DNA of 64,000 bases from Massilia forsythiae (GCF_012849555.1 NZ_CP051685.1:186001-250000), one strand, 5' to 3'. Shown: positions 54,452 through 64,000, numbered from the stretch's first letter. Numbers and translations are program-made. The notes: generated from the sequence alone by a model not told the origin.

Positions 54452-55210
54452 TCAGCAGGTGCCGAGGCGCATGTTGATCGGCCATGACACCGGGCGCTTC
54501 CTGCCGGGATCGCCCCAGGCCGCGGCGATGTCGTGCGCGAACGCCGCCAGCAGGTCTTCCCTGCCCGCTTCGCGCGCGCCGCGCACGGCCGACCAGGTCG
54601 ACACGTAGCCGAGGAAGTCGGACAAGTCCCATTCCAGGCGGATATCCATGGGCGGCGCGCGGCGTTCCTCGAACGGAAAGGCGATGCCGGCGTAGCCGGT
54701 GTCGACCAGCTTGCGTTCCGGCGGCCAGTACGGCCCGATGCCTTCGGCATAAAAGCGCTGGAAGTGCGCGTCGAGCGGCGCCTCCATGCGCAGCACGCCG
54801 TAGCTGACCAGCGCCAGCGCGGCCCGCGGCGCGGCGATGCGCCGCACCTCCGCATAAAACGCCGGCAGGTCGAACCAGTGCGCGGCCTGGGCCGCCGTGA
54901 CCAGGCTGACGCTGCCGTCGTCCACTGGCAGGCGCTCGGCCGGCGCGCAGCGGTAGGCGATGCGCGCGTCCGGCGCGGCGTTGGCGATCTGGTCGGCGCT
55001 GGGATCGGCGCCGATCACCTGGTCGAAACACGGCGCCAGCAGCTTCGTCAATTGCCCGTTGCCGCAGCCGACGTCGAGCGCGCAGCGCAGGTCCGGCGCC
55101 GCCGATGCCAGGAAGGCGGCGAGCGCGGCCGGATAGTCCGGGCGGAAGCGGGCGTAGGCCTGGCCGCCCCGGTCGAACGGGTTGCGTGCGGGTGCGTCAT
55201 CGATCGTCAT
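54452..55210 (-). CDS. Class I SAM-dependent methyltransferase
   Basis: 252 residues. Motif [16 protein letters not shown] and motif II/III region [34 protein letters not shown] are clear. It resembles the Methyltransf_11 proteins related to trans-aconitate methyltransferase. The substrate is not predictable. The N-terminus ([18 protein letters not shown]) is typical of this group. The gene is upstream of the SDR dehydrogenase on the same strand, but the palindrome and promoter lie between them, so they are probably separate. The repeat element at 55274 starts 64 bases upstream of the ATG. Confidence 0.82.
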   Translation of the reverse strand: MTIDDAPARNPFDRGGQAYARFRPDYPAALAAFLASAAPDLRCALDVGCGNGQLTKLLAPCFDQVIGADPSADQIANAAPDARIAYRCAPAERLPVDDGSVSLVTAAQAAHWFDLPAFYAEVRRIAAPRAALALVSYGVLRMEAPLDAHFQRFYAEGIGPYWPPERKLVDTGYAGIAFPFEERRAPPMDIRLEWDLSDFLGYVSTWSAVRGAREAGREDLLAAFAHDIAAAWGDPGRKRPVSWPINMRLGTC

Positions 55211-55273
55211 GGATGTCCTTTCCTGTTACCCGCGCTTGCCGGGCGCGCCGGCAACCACCGGTTGGCTGGCTTT

Positions 55274-55389
55274 AGAGCGTATCCCAGTCGCCCGGAGTCG
55301 CTATTGCCGCGCCTGACAAACGGGCGCTGCGTTGCTTCCGTTCGCCATGCATCGGCACTCGCTTCCCCCTGTCTACTGGGATACGCTCT
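55274..55389. repeat. MITE/REP-like element, copy 2, with 15-bp terminal inverted repeats
   Basis: AGAGCGTATCCCAGT (55274-55288) is the exact reverse complement of 55375-55389. The interior matches copy 1 (CCGGAGTCGCT, CGCGCCTGACAAAC, CGCTGCGTTGCT, CTTCCCCCTGTCTA), but about 57 internal bases are missing. The three base differences in the arm relative to copy 1 are matched on the other arm. Its right end adjoins the stop codon of the gene at 55389. Confidence 0.82.
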
Positions 55390-56333
55390 TAGAAACATTG
55401 CACCGTGGCGCCGGTGCGCGCACAGGCGCGCCCGCTGCTGCTCACGCCGGCGTTGCCGCTGCCGATGCCGTTGTAGACGGCGCCGCCGGCATCGGTGCAG
55501 ACCCCGCCCACGCAAGCGTTGATGGCGGTCGAGCTCGGCACCGCCGGCCGCGGCGCCGTGGCCGGCGGCGGCACCGGCACGCTCCCGACGGGGATGCCGG
55601 CCGCCAGCTCGTTTCCGGCAGGCTGCAGCGGGCGCGGCGCCAGCGCACCGGGCGCCTGCCAGGCAGGATGGCGGCGTGCGCCGGCGCGCGCGCCGCGCTG
55701 GGACTGGCCGGCCGGCCCGGCTTGCGCCGACGGCTGCCCCTGCGGCTGGGCCTGGCGCGCCTGGCTGTCGGTTTCGTCGTGTACCTCGGCCGGGTCCTTG
55801 CGCGCCGCGTCGGCCGCCTGTGGATCCAGCACCGGTCCGTACGACGGTCCGGCCGCGGCGGTGCCCGGCGACGTGTCCGCCGATCTGGCGGCGCCCGGCG
55901 CCGCAGCCCCAGCCGCGCCGGCCGCGCCGGCATGTTGGCCGGCCGCGGCCGCGGCTGCCGCTGGCTGGCCGGTATCGCCGGCTTCGTCGGCGATGGTGGC
56001 GGCGCGGTTGGCGCGGTCGGTCCGTTCGGTCTGGCGCCGGGTCGACGCATTGCCCTCGCCCGTGCCGGCCGGCGTGGACGGGCGGACCGCCTGGGCCTGC
56101 CGGGCCTTCTGGATCGCCTGGGCCTGGCGTGCCTGCTGGGCCGGCTGGGCGGCCTGCGGCTGGGTCGCTTGCGGCTGGGCCGCTTGCTGCTGGGCGGCTT
56201 GTACTTCGCGCGCCTGCACCGCCTGTGCCGGCAGCGCCGTCCACGCGAACAACATCGCCAGCGCCAGTGCTTGCAGCGGCGACTGCGCCGTCTTCGCTTG
56301 CCGCCGGGACGACGGCGATCGGATCGGTTCCAT
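55389..56333 (-). CDS. Low-complexity secreted hypothetical protein
   Basis: 314 residues from the ATG at 56333, which has GGAGGA six bases upstream. A hydrophobic segment (LALAMLFAWTALPAQA) is a likely signal peptide. Then comes a long Gln/Ala/Pro/Arg-rich region (about 45-270) with QAQ and PQAAQP repeats. It ends in a compact 45-residue tail with four cysteines (NACVGGVCTDAGG and RACARTGATVQCF) that could form two disulphides. I do not recognise the family. The composition suggests a periplasmic, wall-spanning or secreted protein. The stop codon TAA touches the end of the repeat element. Confidence 0.6.
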   Translation of the reverse strand: MEPIRSPSSRRQAKTAQSPLQALALAMLFAWTALPAQAVQAREVQAAQQQAAQPQATQPQAAQPAQQARQAQAIQKARQAQAVRPSTPAGTGEGNASTRRQTERTDRANRAATIADEAGDTGQPAAAAAAAGQHAGAAGAAGAAAPGAARSADTSPGTAAAGPSYGPVLDPQAADAARKDPAEVHDETDSQARQAQPQGQPSAQAGPAGQSQRGARAGARRHPAWQAPGALAPRPLQPAGNELAAGIPVGSVPVPPPATAPRPAVPSSTAINACVGGVCTDAGGAVYNGIGSGNAGVSSSGRACARTGATVQCF

Positions 56334-56531
56334 GCTGGGTCCTCCACTCCTGGTTTGCGCTGTTCGTCCTACTTTAGCGCAGGTGCGGCGAACGCGGCGC
56401 TGGCATGCCATCCAGATATTTCCTGAACGAAGGCTGCGCCAGCCGCAGGCGGCCTCGTGCCATCATGCCCGGCCGGCGGCATTGCCAGGCATCCTGCCCG
56501 GCAGGCGCCGCCGCCCGATTGTGGAGAAACG

Positions 56532-57068
56532 ATGAAACGAATGGACGAGATCGGCAGCGGCGAGCATGTGCGCGGCCCGCAGGATGCGGCGCTGACCCTG
56601 GTCGAATACGGCGACTTCCAATGCCCGTTCTGCGCCCGCGCGCATGCGGCCCTGGCCGCGATCGGCGAGGAACTGGGCAAGAAGCTGGGCGGTATCCGCC
56701 TGGTGTACCGCCACCTGCCGCTGGAACAGCTGCACCCGCTGGCCGGACTGGCGGCGGAGGCGGCCGAGGCGGCCGCCGCCCAGGGCCGCTTCTGGGACAT
56801 GCACGACGCCCTGCTGGAACGGCAGCGCGAGGTGACCGGCGAACAGGACCTGGCGTTGCTGGCCGAGCGCCTCGACCTGGACACCGAGCGATTCCGCGAC
56901 GACCTGCTGCAGCGGCGCCACCGGACACGGGTGCTGGAAGACGCCGAACGCGCGCACCGCGACGGGGCCAGCGGCACGCCGAGCTTTTTCATCAACGGCG
57001 TGCGTTACCAGGGCGATTCGGACCGGGAATCGCTGGAAATGGCGCTGCGCGAGGCGGCGCGGCGGTAG
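56532..57068 (+). CDS. DsbA-family thioredoxin-fold protein, cytoplasmic
   Basis: 178 residues from the ATG at 56532 (GGAG six bases upstream). Thioredoxin-fold features: VEYGDFQCPFCARAHA with active-site Cys31-Pro-Phe-Cys34, an alpha-helical insert, and SGTPSFFINGVRYQG with the cis-Pro. No signal peptide is present, so it probably works in the cytoplasm as an oxidoreductase or protein-disulphide reductase, unlike periplasmic DsbA. The start at 56457 would add 25 non-conserved residues. It is divergent from the gene at 55389-56333, with about 198 bases of shared upstream DNA. Confidence 0.85.
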   Translation: MKRMDEIGSGEHVRGPQDAALTLVEYGDFQCPFCARAHAALAAIGEELGKKLGGIRLVYRHLPLEQLHPLAGLAAEAAEAAAAQGRFWDMHDALLERQREVTGEQDLALLAERLDLDTERFRDDLLQRRHRTRVLEDAERAHRDGASGTPSFFINGVRYQGDSDRESLEMALREAARR

Positions 57069-57156
57069 CGGTCCCGCCATGTCGGGCGTCGGCGTGGCGG
57101 TGCCGAGGATAGCCGTTACCGTAGGGCCGGATGCGGCGCAGAATCGAGGATGCCGA

Positions 57157-59343
57157 TCACCGCGTGGACGGCATCGAGGCGGCAGGATGATCTGCCGTCA
57201 CGGTAGAGTCGTCCACCCTACGCGTCACTGGCTTGTCGAAAGATGACGGCGGCCGGTTCGCCGTGGCGTCGGTGACGGCGAGCCAGCCGCCGGCCGGCAG
57301 CACCGGCACCAGCAGCAGCGCCACGATATTGATGATCTTGATGAGCGGGTTGACCGCTGGGCCGGCCGTGTCCTTGTACGGGTCGCCCACGGTGTCGCCG
57401 GTCACTGCCGCCTTGTGCGCGTCCGATCCCTTGCCGCCGTACTGGCCGTCCTCGATGTATTTCTTGGCATTGTCCCAGGCGCCGCCGCCGGTGGTCATCG
57501 AGATCGCCACGAACAGGCCGGTGACGATGGTCCCCATCAGCATCCCGCCCAGGGCCACCGGCCCCAGCAGCATGCCGACCGCGACCGGCACCAGCACCGG
57601 CAGCAGCGAGGGCAGCACCATCTCGCGGATCGCCGAGGCGGTCAGCAGGTCGACCGCACGGTCGTATTCCGGCTTGCCGGTGCCGGCCATGATGCCGACG
57701 ATATCGCGGAACTGGCGCCGTACCTCGATCACCACCGCCCCGGCCGCGCGCCCCACCGCCTCCATCGCCAGCGCCCCGAACAAATAGGGGATCAGGCCGC
57801 CGATGAACAGGCCGACGATCACCATCGGGTCCGACAGCTCGAAGGCGACGCGGGCGCCGCCCGCCGCCAGCGCGTGCGTGTAGTCGGCGAACAGCACCAG
57901 CGCCGCCAGCCCGGCCGAACCGATCGCATAGCCCTTGGTGACGGCCTTGGTGGTGTTGCCGACCGCATCCAGCGGATCGGTGACGGCGCGCACCCGCTCC
58001 GGCATGCCGCTCATCTCGGCGATGCCGCCGGCGTTGTCGGTGATCGGCCCGTAGGCATCGAGGGCAACGATGATGCCGGCCATCGACAGCATCGCGGTGG
58101 CGGCGATGGCGATGCCGTACAGGCCGCCGAAGCGGTAGGCCAGCAGGATCGCCGCGCACACCATTAGCACCGGCCAGGCGGTGGCCTTCATCGACACGCC
58201 GAGGCCGGCGATGATGTTGGTGCCCGGCCCGGTGGTCGAGGCTTCGGCGATGTGGCGCACCGGCTTGAAGTCGGTGCCGGTGTAGTACTCGGTGATGTAG
58301 ACCATCGACGCGGTCAGGGCGATGCCGACCAGCGCGCAGCCGAGCATGTGCCAGCGCATGGCGCCGTCCGCCCACACCAGCCAGGTGACCACGCCGAAGC
58401 CGATCAGCGACAGCCCGGCCGACCACCACAGTCCGGTGTACAGCGCCGCCATGATCTTGTGGCCGGGGCGGATCCTGACCAGCGAGCAGCCGACGATCGA
58501 GGCCAGGATCGAGACGCCGCCCAGCAGCAGCGGGTACAGCATGGCGGCGCCGGCACTGCCCGCCCCTGCCGCGCCGGCGCCGGCCGGCACCACCAGCGCC
58601 CCCAGCAGCATGGTCGCCACCAGGGTCACGACGTAGGTCTCGAACAGGTCGGCCGCCATGCCGGCGCAGTCGCCGACGTTGTCGCCCACGTTGTCGGCGA
58701 TCACGGCGGGGTTGCGCGGATCGTCCTCGGGAATGCCGGCCTCGACCTTGCCGACCAGGTCGGCGCCGACGTCGGCGCCCTTGGTGAAGATACCGCCGCC
58801 CAGGCGCGCGAAGATCGAGATCAGCGAGGCGCCGAAGGCCAGGCCGACCAGCGGCTGGATCGCGTCATGGGCGGAAAGAGAGCCGTCGGCGCGCGCGGTC
58901 AGTATCCAGTAGAACAGCGACACCCCCAGCAGCCCGAGCCCGACCACCAGCATGCCGGTGATGGCGCCGCCGCGAAAGGCCACGTGCAGCGCCTGGTCCA
59001 GCCCCTGCGAGGCGGCCTGGGCGGTGCGCACGTTGGCGCGCACCGAGACGTTCATGCCGATGAAGCCGCAGGCCGCCGACAGCAGCGCGCCGGCCAGGAA
59101 GCCGGCGGCGGTCGGCACGCCGAGCAGGAAGAAGACGATGGCCAGCAGGACGATGCCGACGATGCCGATGGTGCGGTACTGGCGCGCCAGGTAGGCCGAG
59201 GCCCCCTGCTGGATCGCCAGCGAGATTTCCTGCATGCGGCCGCTGCCGGGGTCCTGGTGCAGCACCCAGCTGCGCGACCACAATCCGTACCCTACCGCGA
59301 TGACGCCGCACGCGACGGCGAAGATGAGCTGCGTGGCTGCCAT
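57157..59343 (-). CDS. hppA: Membrane-bound proton-translocating pyrophosphatase (K+-independent type)
   Basis: 728 residues, about 16 membrane helices. Catalytic motifs: [20 protein letters not shown] and [19 protein letters not shown], then [11 protein letters not shown] and [20 protein letters not shown]. At the K+-dependence switch the sequence reads [10 protein letters not shown] (Lys at about 466) rather than GNTTAA, which is the K+-independent signature. It uses pyrophosphate to pump H+ (the family also has Na+ pumps, distinguished by other residues). The last 20 or so residues ([18 protein letters not shown]...) are an unusual tail encoded in a repeat-like region. The ATG at 59343 fits the first helix. 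Confidence 0.93.
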   Translation of the reverse strand: MAATQLIFAVACGVIAVGYGLWSRSWVLHQDPGSGRMQEISLAIQQGASAYLARQYRTIGIVGIVLLAIVFFLLGVPTAAGFLAGALLSAACGFIGMNVSVRANVRTAQAASQGLDQALHVAFRGGAITGMLVVGLGLLGVSLFYWILTARADGSLSAHDAIQPLVGLAFGASLISIFARLGGGIFTKGADVGADLVGKVEAGIPEDDPRNPAVIADNVGDNVGDCAGMAADLFETYVVTLVATMLLGALVVPAGAGAAGAGSAGAAMLYPLLLGGVSILASIVGCSLVRIRPGHKIMAALYTGLWWSAGLSLIGFGVVTWLVWADGAMRWHMLGCALVGIALTASMVYITEYYTGTDFKPVRHIAEASTTGPGTNIIAGLGVSMKATAWPVLMVCAAILLAYRFGGLYGIAIAATAMLSMAGIIVALDAYGPITDNAGGIAEMSGMPERVRAVTDPLDAVGNTTKAVTKGYAIGSAGLAALVLFADYTHALAAGGARVAFELSDPMVIVGLFIGGLIPYLFGALAMEAVGRAAGAVVIEVRRQFRDIVGIMAGTGKPEYDRAVDLLTASAIREMVLPSLLPVLVPVAVGMLLGPVALGGMLMGTIVTGLFVAISMTTGGGAWDNAKKYIEDGQYGGKGSDAHKAAVTGDTVGDPYKDTAGPAVNPLIKIINIVALLLVPVLPAGGWLAVTDATANRPPSSFDKPVTRRVDDSTVTADHPAASMPSTR
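57162..57226. repeat. REP-like inverted segment at the hppA 3' end
   Basis: GCGTGGACG (57162-57170) faces GTCCACCCTACGC (57211-57223) as an imperfect inverted repeat, with an inner stem GGCAG/CTGCC (57181-57196). GCGTGGACGG also occurs in the perfect inverted repeat at 59462. Thus both ends of the hppA region carry the same short palindromic motif. Confidence 0.5.
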
Positions 59344-59461
59344 GTCGTCCCCCTCATCGTTGATCAAGTACACCACACGTTTGAAAGGCAGCCTGTTGCG
59401 CGCTGCCTGCCTGCTGCGTACTGCGAAACGTTGATCCGGAATCGATAGAGGACGGTTGAAC

Positions 59462-59486
59462 GCGTGGACGGCAGAGCCGTCCACGC
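59462..59486. repeat. Perfect 11-bp inverted repeat with 3-base loop
   Basis: GCGTGGACGGC-AGA-GCCGTCCACGC, in the intergenic region between adk and hppA. It is typical of a REP-like palindromic unit. No T-run follows on either strand, so a terminator role is doubtful. Confidence 0.75.
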
Positions 59487-59519
59487 TACCTGTCATGCCG
59501 TCGTTGAAACAACAAACAA

Positions 59520-59538
59520 CCGCCGCGGCATGCGGCGG
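59520..59538 (-). terminator. Likely terminator after adk
   Basis: CCGCCGC-GGCAT-GCGGCGG forms a 7-bp stem. Read on the minus strand, it is followed by a GTTGTTTGTTGTTTC T-rich tail. It begins 14 bases past the adk stop. Confidence 0.65.
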
Positions 59539-59551
59539 CCTTGTCTTGCCG

Positions 59552-60268
<717 letters not shown>

Positions 60269-60403
60269 TGACCGAGTTTGATGCAAATTTGACTAAATGA
60301 TCCGAAACTTACCATGAAAGCGGCCCCAAAAGCCACTGGCCGGCCGCGATCGATCGACCCGTTGAGCTGGCGCAGACGCGCTATGACAACATTTCCAACA
60401 AGA

Positions 60404-61156
60404 TCAAGACTGGTAGAAAAGTCGCACCCGCGCGAGGTCGTCCGGCGTGTCCACGCCGGCATGCGGCGCCGCGTCGGTCACGTGGACCGCGATCGGCACG
60501 CCGTGCCACAGGACGCGCAACTGTTCCAGCGCTTCGATGGTTTCCAGCGGCGACGTTTCCAGTTGCGGATAGGCTTGCAGGAAGGCGTTGCTGTAGGCGT
60601 ACAGCCCGATATGGCGCAGCGGCACATAGCCTGGCGGGAGCGTGGCACGATCGGCGGCGAAGCCGTCGCGGTGCCAGGGGATGGTGGCGCGCGAAAAGTA
60701 CAGGGCGCGGCCGGCCTTGTCGAGCACGACCTTGACCACGTTCGGATTGAAGGCGTCGTGCGCATCCGCCAGCGGGTGGGCGCAGGTGGCCATCGGCACC
60801 TCCGGCCCGATGCGGGCGGCGCAGGCCGCCAGCAGCGCCGGATCGATCAGCGGTTCGTCGCCCTGCAGGTTGACCACCACCGCATCCGGCGCCAGGCCGA
60901 GCGCGCGCGCCACTTCGGCGATGCGATCGGTGCCGGACGCATGGTCGGCGCGCGTCATGCAGGCTTCGATGCCGTGCGCGGCGCAGGCGGCGGCAATGTC
61001 CGGATGGTCGGTGGCGACGATGATGCGCGCGGCGCCGGACTCGCGCGCGCGCTCGGCCACGCGCACCACCATCGGCTTGCCGCCCAGGTCGGCCAGCGGC
61101 TTGTTCGGCAGCCGGGTCGAGGCCAGGCGCGCCGGGATGATGACGATGAAACCCAT
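60404..61156 (-). CDS. kdsB: 3-deoxy-manno-octulosonate cytidylyltransferase
   Basis: 250 residues from the ATG at 61156, where the family start is [20 protein letters not shown]. Other motifs: [37 protein letters not shown] and the C-terminal [11 protein letters not shown]. It makes CMP-Kdo for lipopolysaccharide core assembly. It follows the Trm112-like gene by five bases and belongs to the exbB-exbD-lpxK-trm112-kdsB string, so one operon is likely. Confidence 0.96.
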   Translation of the reverse strand: MGFIVIIPARLASTRLPNKPLADLGGKPMVVRVAERARESGAARIIVATDHPDIAAACAAHGIEACMTRADHASGTDRIAEVARALGLAPDAVVVNLQGDEPLIDPALLAACAARIGPEVPMATCAHPLADAHDAFNPNVVKVVLDKAGRALYFSRATIPWHRDGFAADRATLPPGYVPLRHIGLYAYSNAFLQAYPQLETSPLETIEALEQLRVLWHGVPIAVHVTDAAPHAGVDTPDDLARVRLFYQS

Positions 61157-61161
61157 GCCGC

Positions 61162-61335
61162 CTACAGCGCCGGCTCGATCTTGCGCGCCTGGTCGGCCCA
61201 CATGATCGGGATGCCGTCGCGCACCGGATAGGCCAGGCGGTCCGGGCGGCAGGTCAGTTCCTGGGCTTTCTTGTCATATTCGAGCGGTCCCTTGCACAGC
61301 GGGCAGACCAGGATATCAAGCAGTCGGGCGTCCAC
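61162..61335 (-). CDS. Trm112-family small protein (YcaR-like), GTG start
   Basis: 57 residues. GTG at 61335 is chosen because GGAG lies seven bases upstream and the protein then begins [21 protein letters not shown] longer in-frame start at 61428 reads through lpxK. It has the CPLC zinc-like knuckle, [20 protein letters not shown], and the family's usual length of about 60. In bacteria the function is not settled (eukaryotic Trm112 activates methyltransferases). It overlaps the 3' end of lpxK by 20 bases. Confidence 0.85.
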   Translation of the reverse strand: MDARLLDILVCPLCKGPLEYDKKAQELTCRPDRLAYPVRDGIPIMWADQARKIEPAL

Positions 61336-62365
61336 GACATTTCTCCACGATTTGGGCGGCCAGCGCGGAATCGATCCGCGCCGCCACCGGCACGACCCAC
61401 AGGCGCGGATCGTTGTTGATGTTTTCAAGTTGCCGACATTTTACTGCATCCTTCTCGGTCACCAGGATGACGTCGGCATCCAGCGCCCGGAACGGGTCGT
61501 CGAGGAAGTCGTGGTGGTCGGGCAGCGCCAGTTCCTGCACCTGCAATCCGGCTGCGCGCAGCATGGCGAAAAAGCGGCCCGGATTGCCGATGCCGGCGGC
61601 GGCCACGATGCGCCGGCCGCGGAAATCCGCCAGCGGCCGGCGCTCGCCCGCATCGGCCAGGCGCTCCGCCGTGTCGCCGGCCAGCACCATGCGGAACGGC
61701 GCCCCGCCCACCGCCGCCGCCAGGTCCGCGCCGAGCTCGGGCGCGTTCACCACCGTGAAATCGCGCCGGCGCGAAGGCGGCTCGCGCAGCGGGCCGGCCG
61801 GCAGGGTCCAGCCATTGCCGACGCCGCGCCCGTCGAACAACAGCACCTCGACGTCGCGCTGCAGGGCGTAGTGCTGCAGGCCGTCGTCGGCGATCAGCAC
61901 GTCCACCTGCGGATGCAAGGCCAGCAGGCGCCGTCCGGCCTCGGCGCGGCGCCGGCCCACCACCACCGGACAGCCGGTGCGCGCGGCGATCAGGAGCGGC
62001 TCGTCGCCGACCGCGCGCGCGCTCGACCCCGGCAATACTTCGCGCGGCGCACCGGCGCCGGCGTCCGCGCCGTCCTGCTTGCCGCCGTGCCCGCGCGAGA
62101 TCACGCCCGGCCGCAAGCCGGCCGCCATCAATTGCTCGGCCAGCCAGATGGTCAACGGGGTCTTGCCGGTGCCACCGATAAAGATATTTCCGACCACGAT
62201 CACCGGTACCGGCAAGCGTTCGGAGCGCAGCGCGCCGGCGCGGAACAGCGCGGCGCGCAGTGCCGCGAGCAGGCGAAACAGCAGCGACAGCGGCCACAAG
62301 GCCATGGCCAGCGGACCGCGCCGCAGCCAGGCGCGCGTGAGAGTCGATTCGAGGGAAGATGCCAT
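61316..62365 (-). CDS. lpxK: Tetraacyldisaccharide 4'-kinase
   Basis: 349 residues. An N-terminal membrane-associated helix ([20 protein letters not shown]) precedes the P-loop [32 protein letters not shown] and [20 protein letters not shown] (catalytic Asp in DDGLQH) follow, then LVTEKDAVK. It phosphorylates the lipid A precursor at the 4' position on the inner leaflet of the cytoplasmic membrane. The gene lies 29 bases after exbD and overlaps the Trm112-like gene, so it is part of the same operon. Confidence 0.95.
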   Translation of the reverse strand: MASSLESTLTRAWLRRGPLAMALWPLSLLFRLLAALRAALFRAGALRSERLPVPVIVVGNIFIGGTGKTPLTIWLAEQLMAAGLRPGVISRGHGGKQDGADAGAGAPREVLPGSSARAVGDEPLLIAARTGCPVVVGRRRAEAGRRLLALHPQVDVLIADDGLQHYALQRDVEVLLFDGRGVGNGWTLPAGPLREPPSRRRDFTVVNAPELGADLAAAVGGAPFRMVLAGDTAERLADAGERRPLADFRGRRIVAAAGIGNPGRFFAMLRAAGLQVQELALPDHHDFLDDPFRALDADVILVTEKDAVKCRQLENINNDPRLWVVPVAARIDSALAAQIVEKCRGRPTA

Positions 62366-62394
62366 GCGGTGCGGGCGGCGCGCGCCCGCTCCCC

Positions 62395-62850
62395 TTATTT
62401 CTGGGTGCTGCTCTGGGCGGCGAAGGTCAGCCTGTCGTAGCCGGCCAGGCGCGCTGCTTCCAGCACGTTGATCACCATCTGGTGCATGGCGAACTGGTCG
62501 GCGTTGACGATCACCACCGGGTCGCGCGCCGGCTGCGCCAGGGGCTGGCCATCGGCGCCGGTAGTGGCGGCGCGCTTGAGGTCCTCGGCCAGGCCGGCCA
62601 CGCCGTGGAACGAGACGGGCACGTTGTTGACCGTGTAGTTACCCTTGGCGTCGACCGTGACGTTGATCTCGAACGGCTTGTCGACCGCCTTGGCGGCGTC
62701 GGCGGTCGGCAGCGTGATCTGCAGTTCGGTGAACTTGCTGTAGGTGGTCGTGACCATCAGGAAGATCAGCACCACCAGCAGCACGTCGATGAACGGGATC
62801 AGGTTGATTTCCGGATCCTCGCGCTTGCGGCCGCGGCGAAAGTCGATCAT
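62395..62850 (-). CDS. exbD: ExbD/TolR-family biopolymer transport protein
   Basis: 151 residues. It starts MIDFRRGRKREDPEINLIPF, then one membrane helix with the essential Asp (FIDVLLVVLIFLMVTT), then a periplasmic domain (ELQITLPTADAAKAVDKPFE ... VVIVNADQFAMHQMVINVLE). With ExbB it forms the proton-driven energiser of TonB-type or Tol-type outer-membrane processes. Its ATG overlaps the exbB stop by four bases (ATGA). Confidence 0.94.
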   Translation of the reverse strand: MIDFRRGRKREDPEINLIPFIDVLLVVLIFLMVTTTYSKFTELQITLPTADAAKAVDKPFEINVTVDAKGNYTVNNVPVSFHGVAGLAEDLKRAATTGADGQPLAQPARDPVVIVNADQFAMHQMVINVLEAARLAGYDRLTFAAQSSTQK

Positions 62851-63452
62851 TTGCGCGCACCGTGGACGACGTCGACGAACTTCACCGACTGCAGTTCCAT
62901 GTCGATGATGAAGCTGTCGACCAGCGCGCGGAAGTGGCGGTAGGCGACCAGGGTCGGCATCGCGATCGCCAGGCCGAAGCCGGTGTTGTACAGCGCCACC
63001 GAGATGCCGTGCGCCAGCTGGGCCGGGTTGGCGCCGCTGGCGTTCTGGGCGCCGAAGATCTCGATCATGCCGACCACGGTGCCGAACAGACCCATCAGCG
63101 GCGCCAGCGAGGCGATGGTGCCGAGCGTGGTGAGGAAACGCTCGAGCACGTGCGCCACGCCCCTGCCCGCTTCCTCGATCGATTCCTTCATCACGTCGCG
63201 CGGCGCGTCGACGTTGCGCAGCGCCGCCGCCAGCACGGTGCCGAGCGGCGAATTCTGCTGCAGCTTGTCGATGATGTCGGGCGTGACCTTACCGCCGCGA
63301 TACACCTGGATGACTTCGTCGAGCAGCTGGCGCGGCAGGATCTTTTCGCGACGCAGGTAGATCAGGCGTTCGACGATCAGGGCGAGGGCGATGACGGAAG
63401 CGAGCAGCAGGAACCAGATGGGCCAGCCGGCCGCTTGGAGAATGGCGAGCAA
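62847..63452 (-). CDS. exbB: MotA/TolQ/ExbB-family proton channel, TTG start
   Basis: 201 residues. The start is taken as TTG at 63452, giving LLAILQAAGWPIWFLLLASV, with GGGAG six bases upstream; the longer frame reads as Cys/Arg-rich and non-conserved. Three membrane helices, SIEEAGRGVAHVLERFL, and the family signature LAPLMGLFGTVVGMIEIF near residue 120. It partners ExbD in using proton motive force. It heads the exbB-exbD-lpxK-trm112-kdsB run, with the AT-rich region upstream as promoter. Confidence 0.92.
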   Translation of the reverse strand: MLAILQAAGWPIWFLLLASVIALALIVERLIYLRREKILPRQLLDEVIQVYRGGKVTPDIIDKLQQNSPLGTVLAAALRNVDAPRDVMKESIEEAGRGVAHVLERFLTTLGTIASLAPLMGLFGTVVGMIEIFGAQNASGANPAQLAHGISVALYNTGFGLAIAMPTLVAYRHFRALVDSFIIDMELQSVKFVDVVHGARK

Positions 63453-64000
63453 AACGAACTCCCGAATAAATGGAAAAACAACGCGACAGGGAATTGCGCA
63501 ATGTAACGTGTCGGCCGCTTTGCGGCAAGTAGGGTTCTGCACACATTCTGTGGATAAAAGTGTGTGCAATGGACCTCTCCACCGACGATGCCGTTGATTC
63601 TTATAGGATATTCTTCAGTGCGCAAAAAGACGGCATCCAAAATATCGCATTGCCAGAAGTAACTTTTTGATGCTCAAGAGATGTAGTTGCCCACAATTTC
63701 TGTGGATAGATGTGTGCGGAAGTTCATTTCCAAATAGCAAGTCATTGATTTTATTAAGAAATGTAATTCCGCGCAATAAATGGGCAGCTTGAATCGGACT
63801 ACATCTGTGCTCATGACAAAGGCTTTTTCACAATTTATGTGGATAAAATTGTGTGCAAGGGTATGTTGTGAACTCTAAGTAATTGATTTTAAAAACTTAT
63901 CAATCTCCGCCTAATTTTTGCGCATACTGCATGTTCGCAGCATGGCTGGCAGCGGCCGGAGCCAGTCGGCAGCGCGCGCGCCCTACCCAACATCCGCCAG
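63453..64000. other. AT-rich gene-free right end
   Basis: 548 bases without a supported gene. It carries three repeats with DnaA-box-like cores (63539-63888) and the exbB promoter, although no clear -35/-10 pair is assigned. The last 60 bases return to high GC and may enter a coding gene beyond the edge. Confidence 0.55.
63539..63888. repeat. Three DnaA-box-like sites, each in the loop of an inverted repeat
   Basis: TGTGGATAA occurs at 63549-63557 and 63838-63846, and TGTGGATAG at 63701-63709; TGTGGATAA is the complement of the DnaA-box consensus TTATCCACA. Each is flanked by arms: GCACACA/TGTGTGC (63539-63545, 63561-63567), GCCCACA/TGTGTGC (63689-63695, 63711-63717; one mismatch) and CACAATTT/AAATTGTG (63829-63836, 63846-63853). 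In each unit TTGATT lies 44-45 bases beyond the box start (63594, 63745, 63883). Spacing between boxes is 152 and 137 bases. Confidence 0.75.

Noticed and set aside
63539..63888. The main chromosomal origin oriC
   Set aside because: No dnaA, dnaN, gyrB, rpmH or rnpA in the window, and only three boxes. A DnaA-binding locus is a safer description.

Overview
The window looks like a chromosomal segment of a Massilia/Telluria/Duganella-type betaproteobacterium (Oxalobacteraceae). The evidence is the high GC with little intergenic space, two PEP-CTERM proteins, a complete exosortase B (XrtB) exopolysaccharide locus (epsA, B, D, E, F, G, xrtB, I, L), and an ExbB-ExbD-LpxK-Trm112-KdsB-Adk run of the kind common in Burkholderiales. 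Species assignment is inference; no rRNA is present. I see no transposase, integrase, phage or CRISPR.

Layout. 1-710: a truncated lipoprotein gene and a small lipoprotein gene, divergent. 732-2218: a PhoB-type regulator with a degenerate receiver, then epsA. 2575-8204: PEP-CTERM and secreted proteins (PEP-CTERM protein, ExeM/NucH-type nuclease, TIGR03790-like protein, TLD-domain PEP-CTERM protein). 8392-23771: sugar-nucleotide genes (manC, a second nucleotidyltransferase, galE, wecB) mixed with glycosyltransferases, two heparinase-like proteins and a CapK/PaaK-like adenylating enzyme. 24393-37558: GT2, GT4, Wzx, Wzy, EpsI, XrtB, EpsG, EpsF, EpsE, a frameshifted EpsD, Fcl, Gmd. 37810-43224: EpsB/WcaJ, EpsL, a CAAX-protease-like protein, and Uup. 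Every gene from 732 to 43224 is on the minus strand. 43349-43423 is tRNA-Arg(CCT).

The right part is more ordinary. It holds a SulP transporter/beta-carbonic anhydrase fusion (+), a two-component pair (propeller hybrid kinase plus a receiver with an Hpt-like remnant), gamma-glutamyltransferase, an SDR dehydrogenase under a perfect 16-bp palindrome, a methyltransferase, a low-complexity secreted protein, a DsbA-like protein (+), a K+-independent-type proton pyrophosphatase, adk, kdsB, a Trm112 protein, lpxK, exbD and exbB. The last 500 bases are AT-rich and carry three DnaA-box-like sequences, each in the loop of an inverted repeat.

How it works together. EpsB/WcaJ should prime undecaprenyl phosphate with a hexose-1-phosphate. 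The GTs add sugars drawn from GDP-mannose, GDP-fucose, UDP-galactose and UDP-ManNAc. Wzx flips and Wzy polymerises. EpsF/EpsG set chain length, and EpsE/EpsD/EpsL export. XrtB with EpsI would process PEP-CTERM proteins into the same surface matrix. Points most worth a second look: the (GC)n frameshift in epsD, the non-phosphorylatable-looking regulator next to epsA, the missing P-loop lysine in EpsG, a two-copy repeat whose terminal stem shows compensatory changes, and the hairpin DnaA boxes at the right edge.
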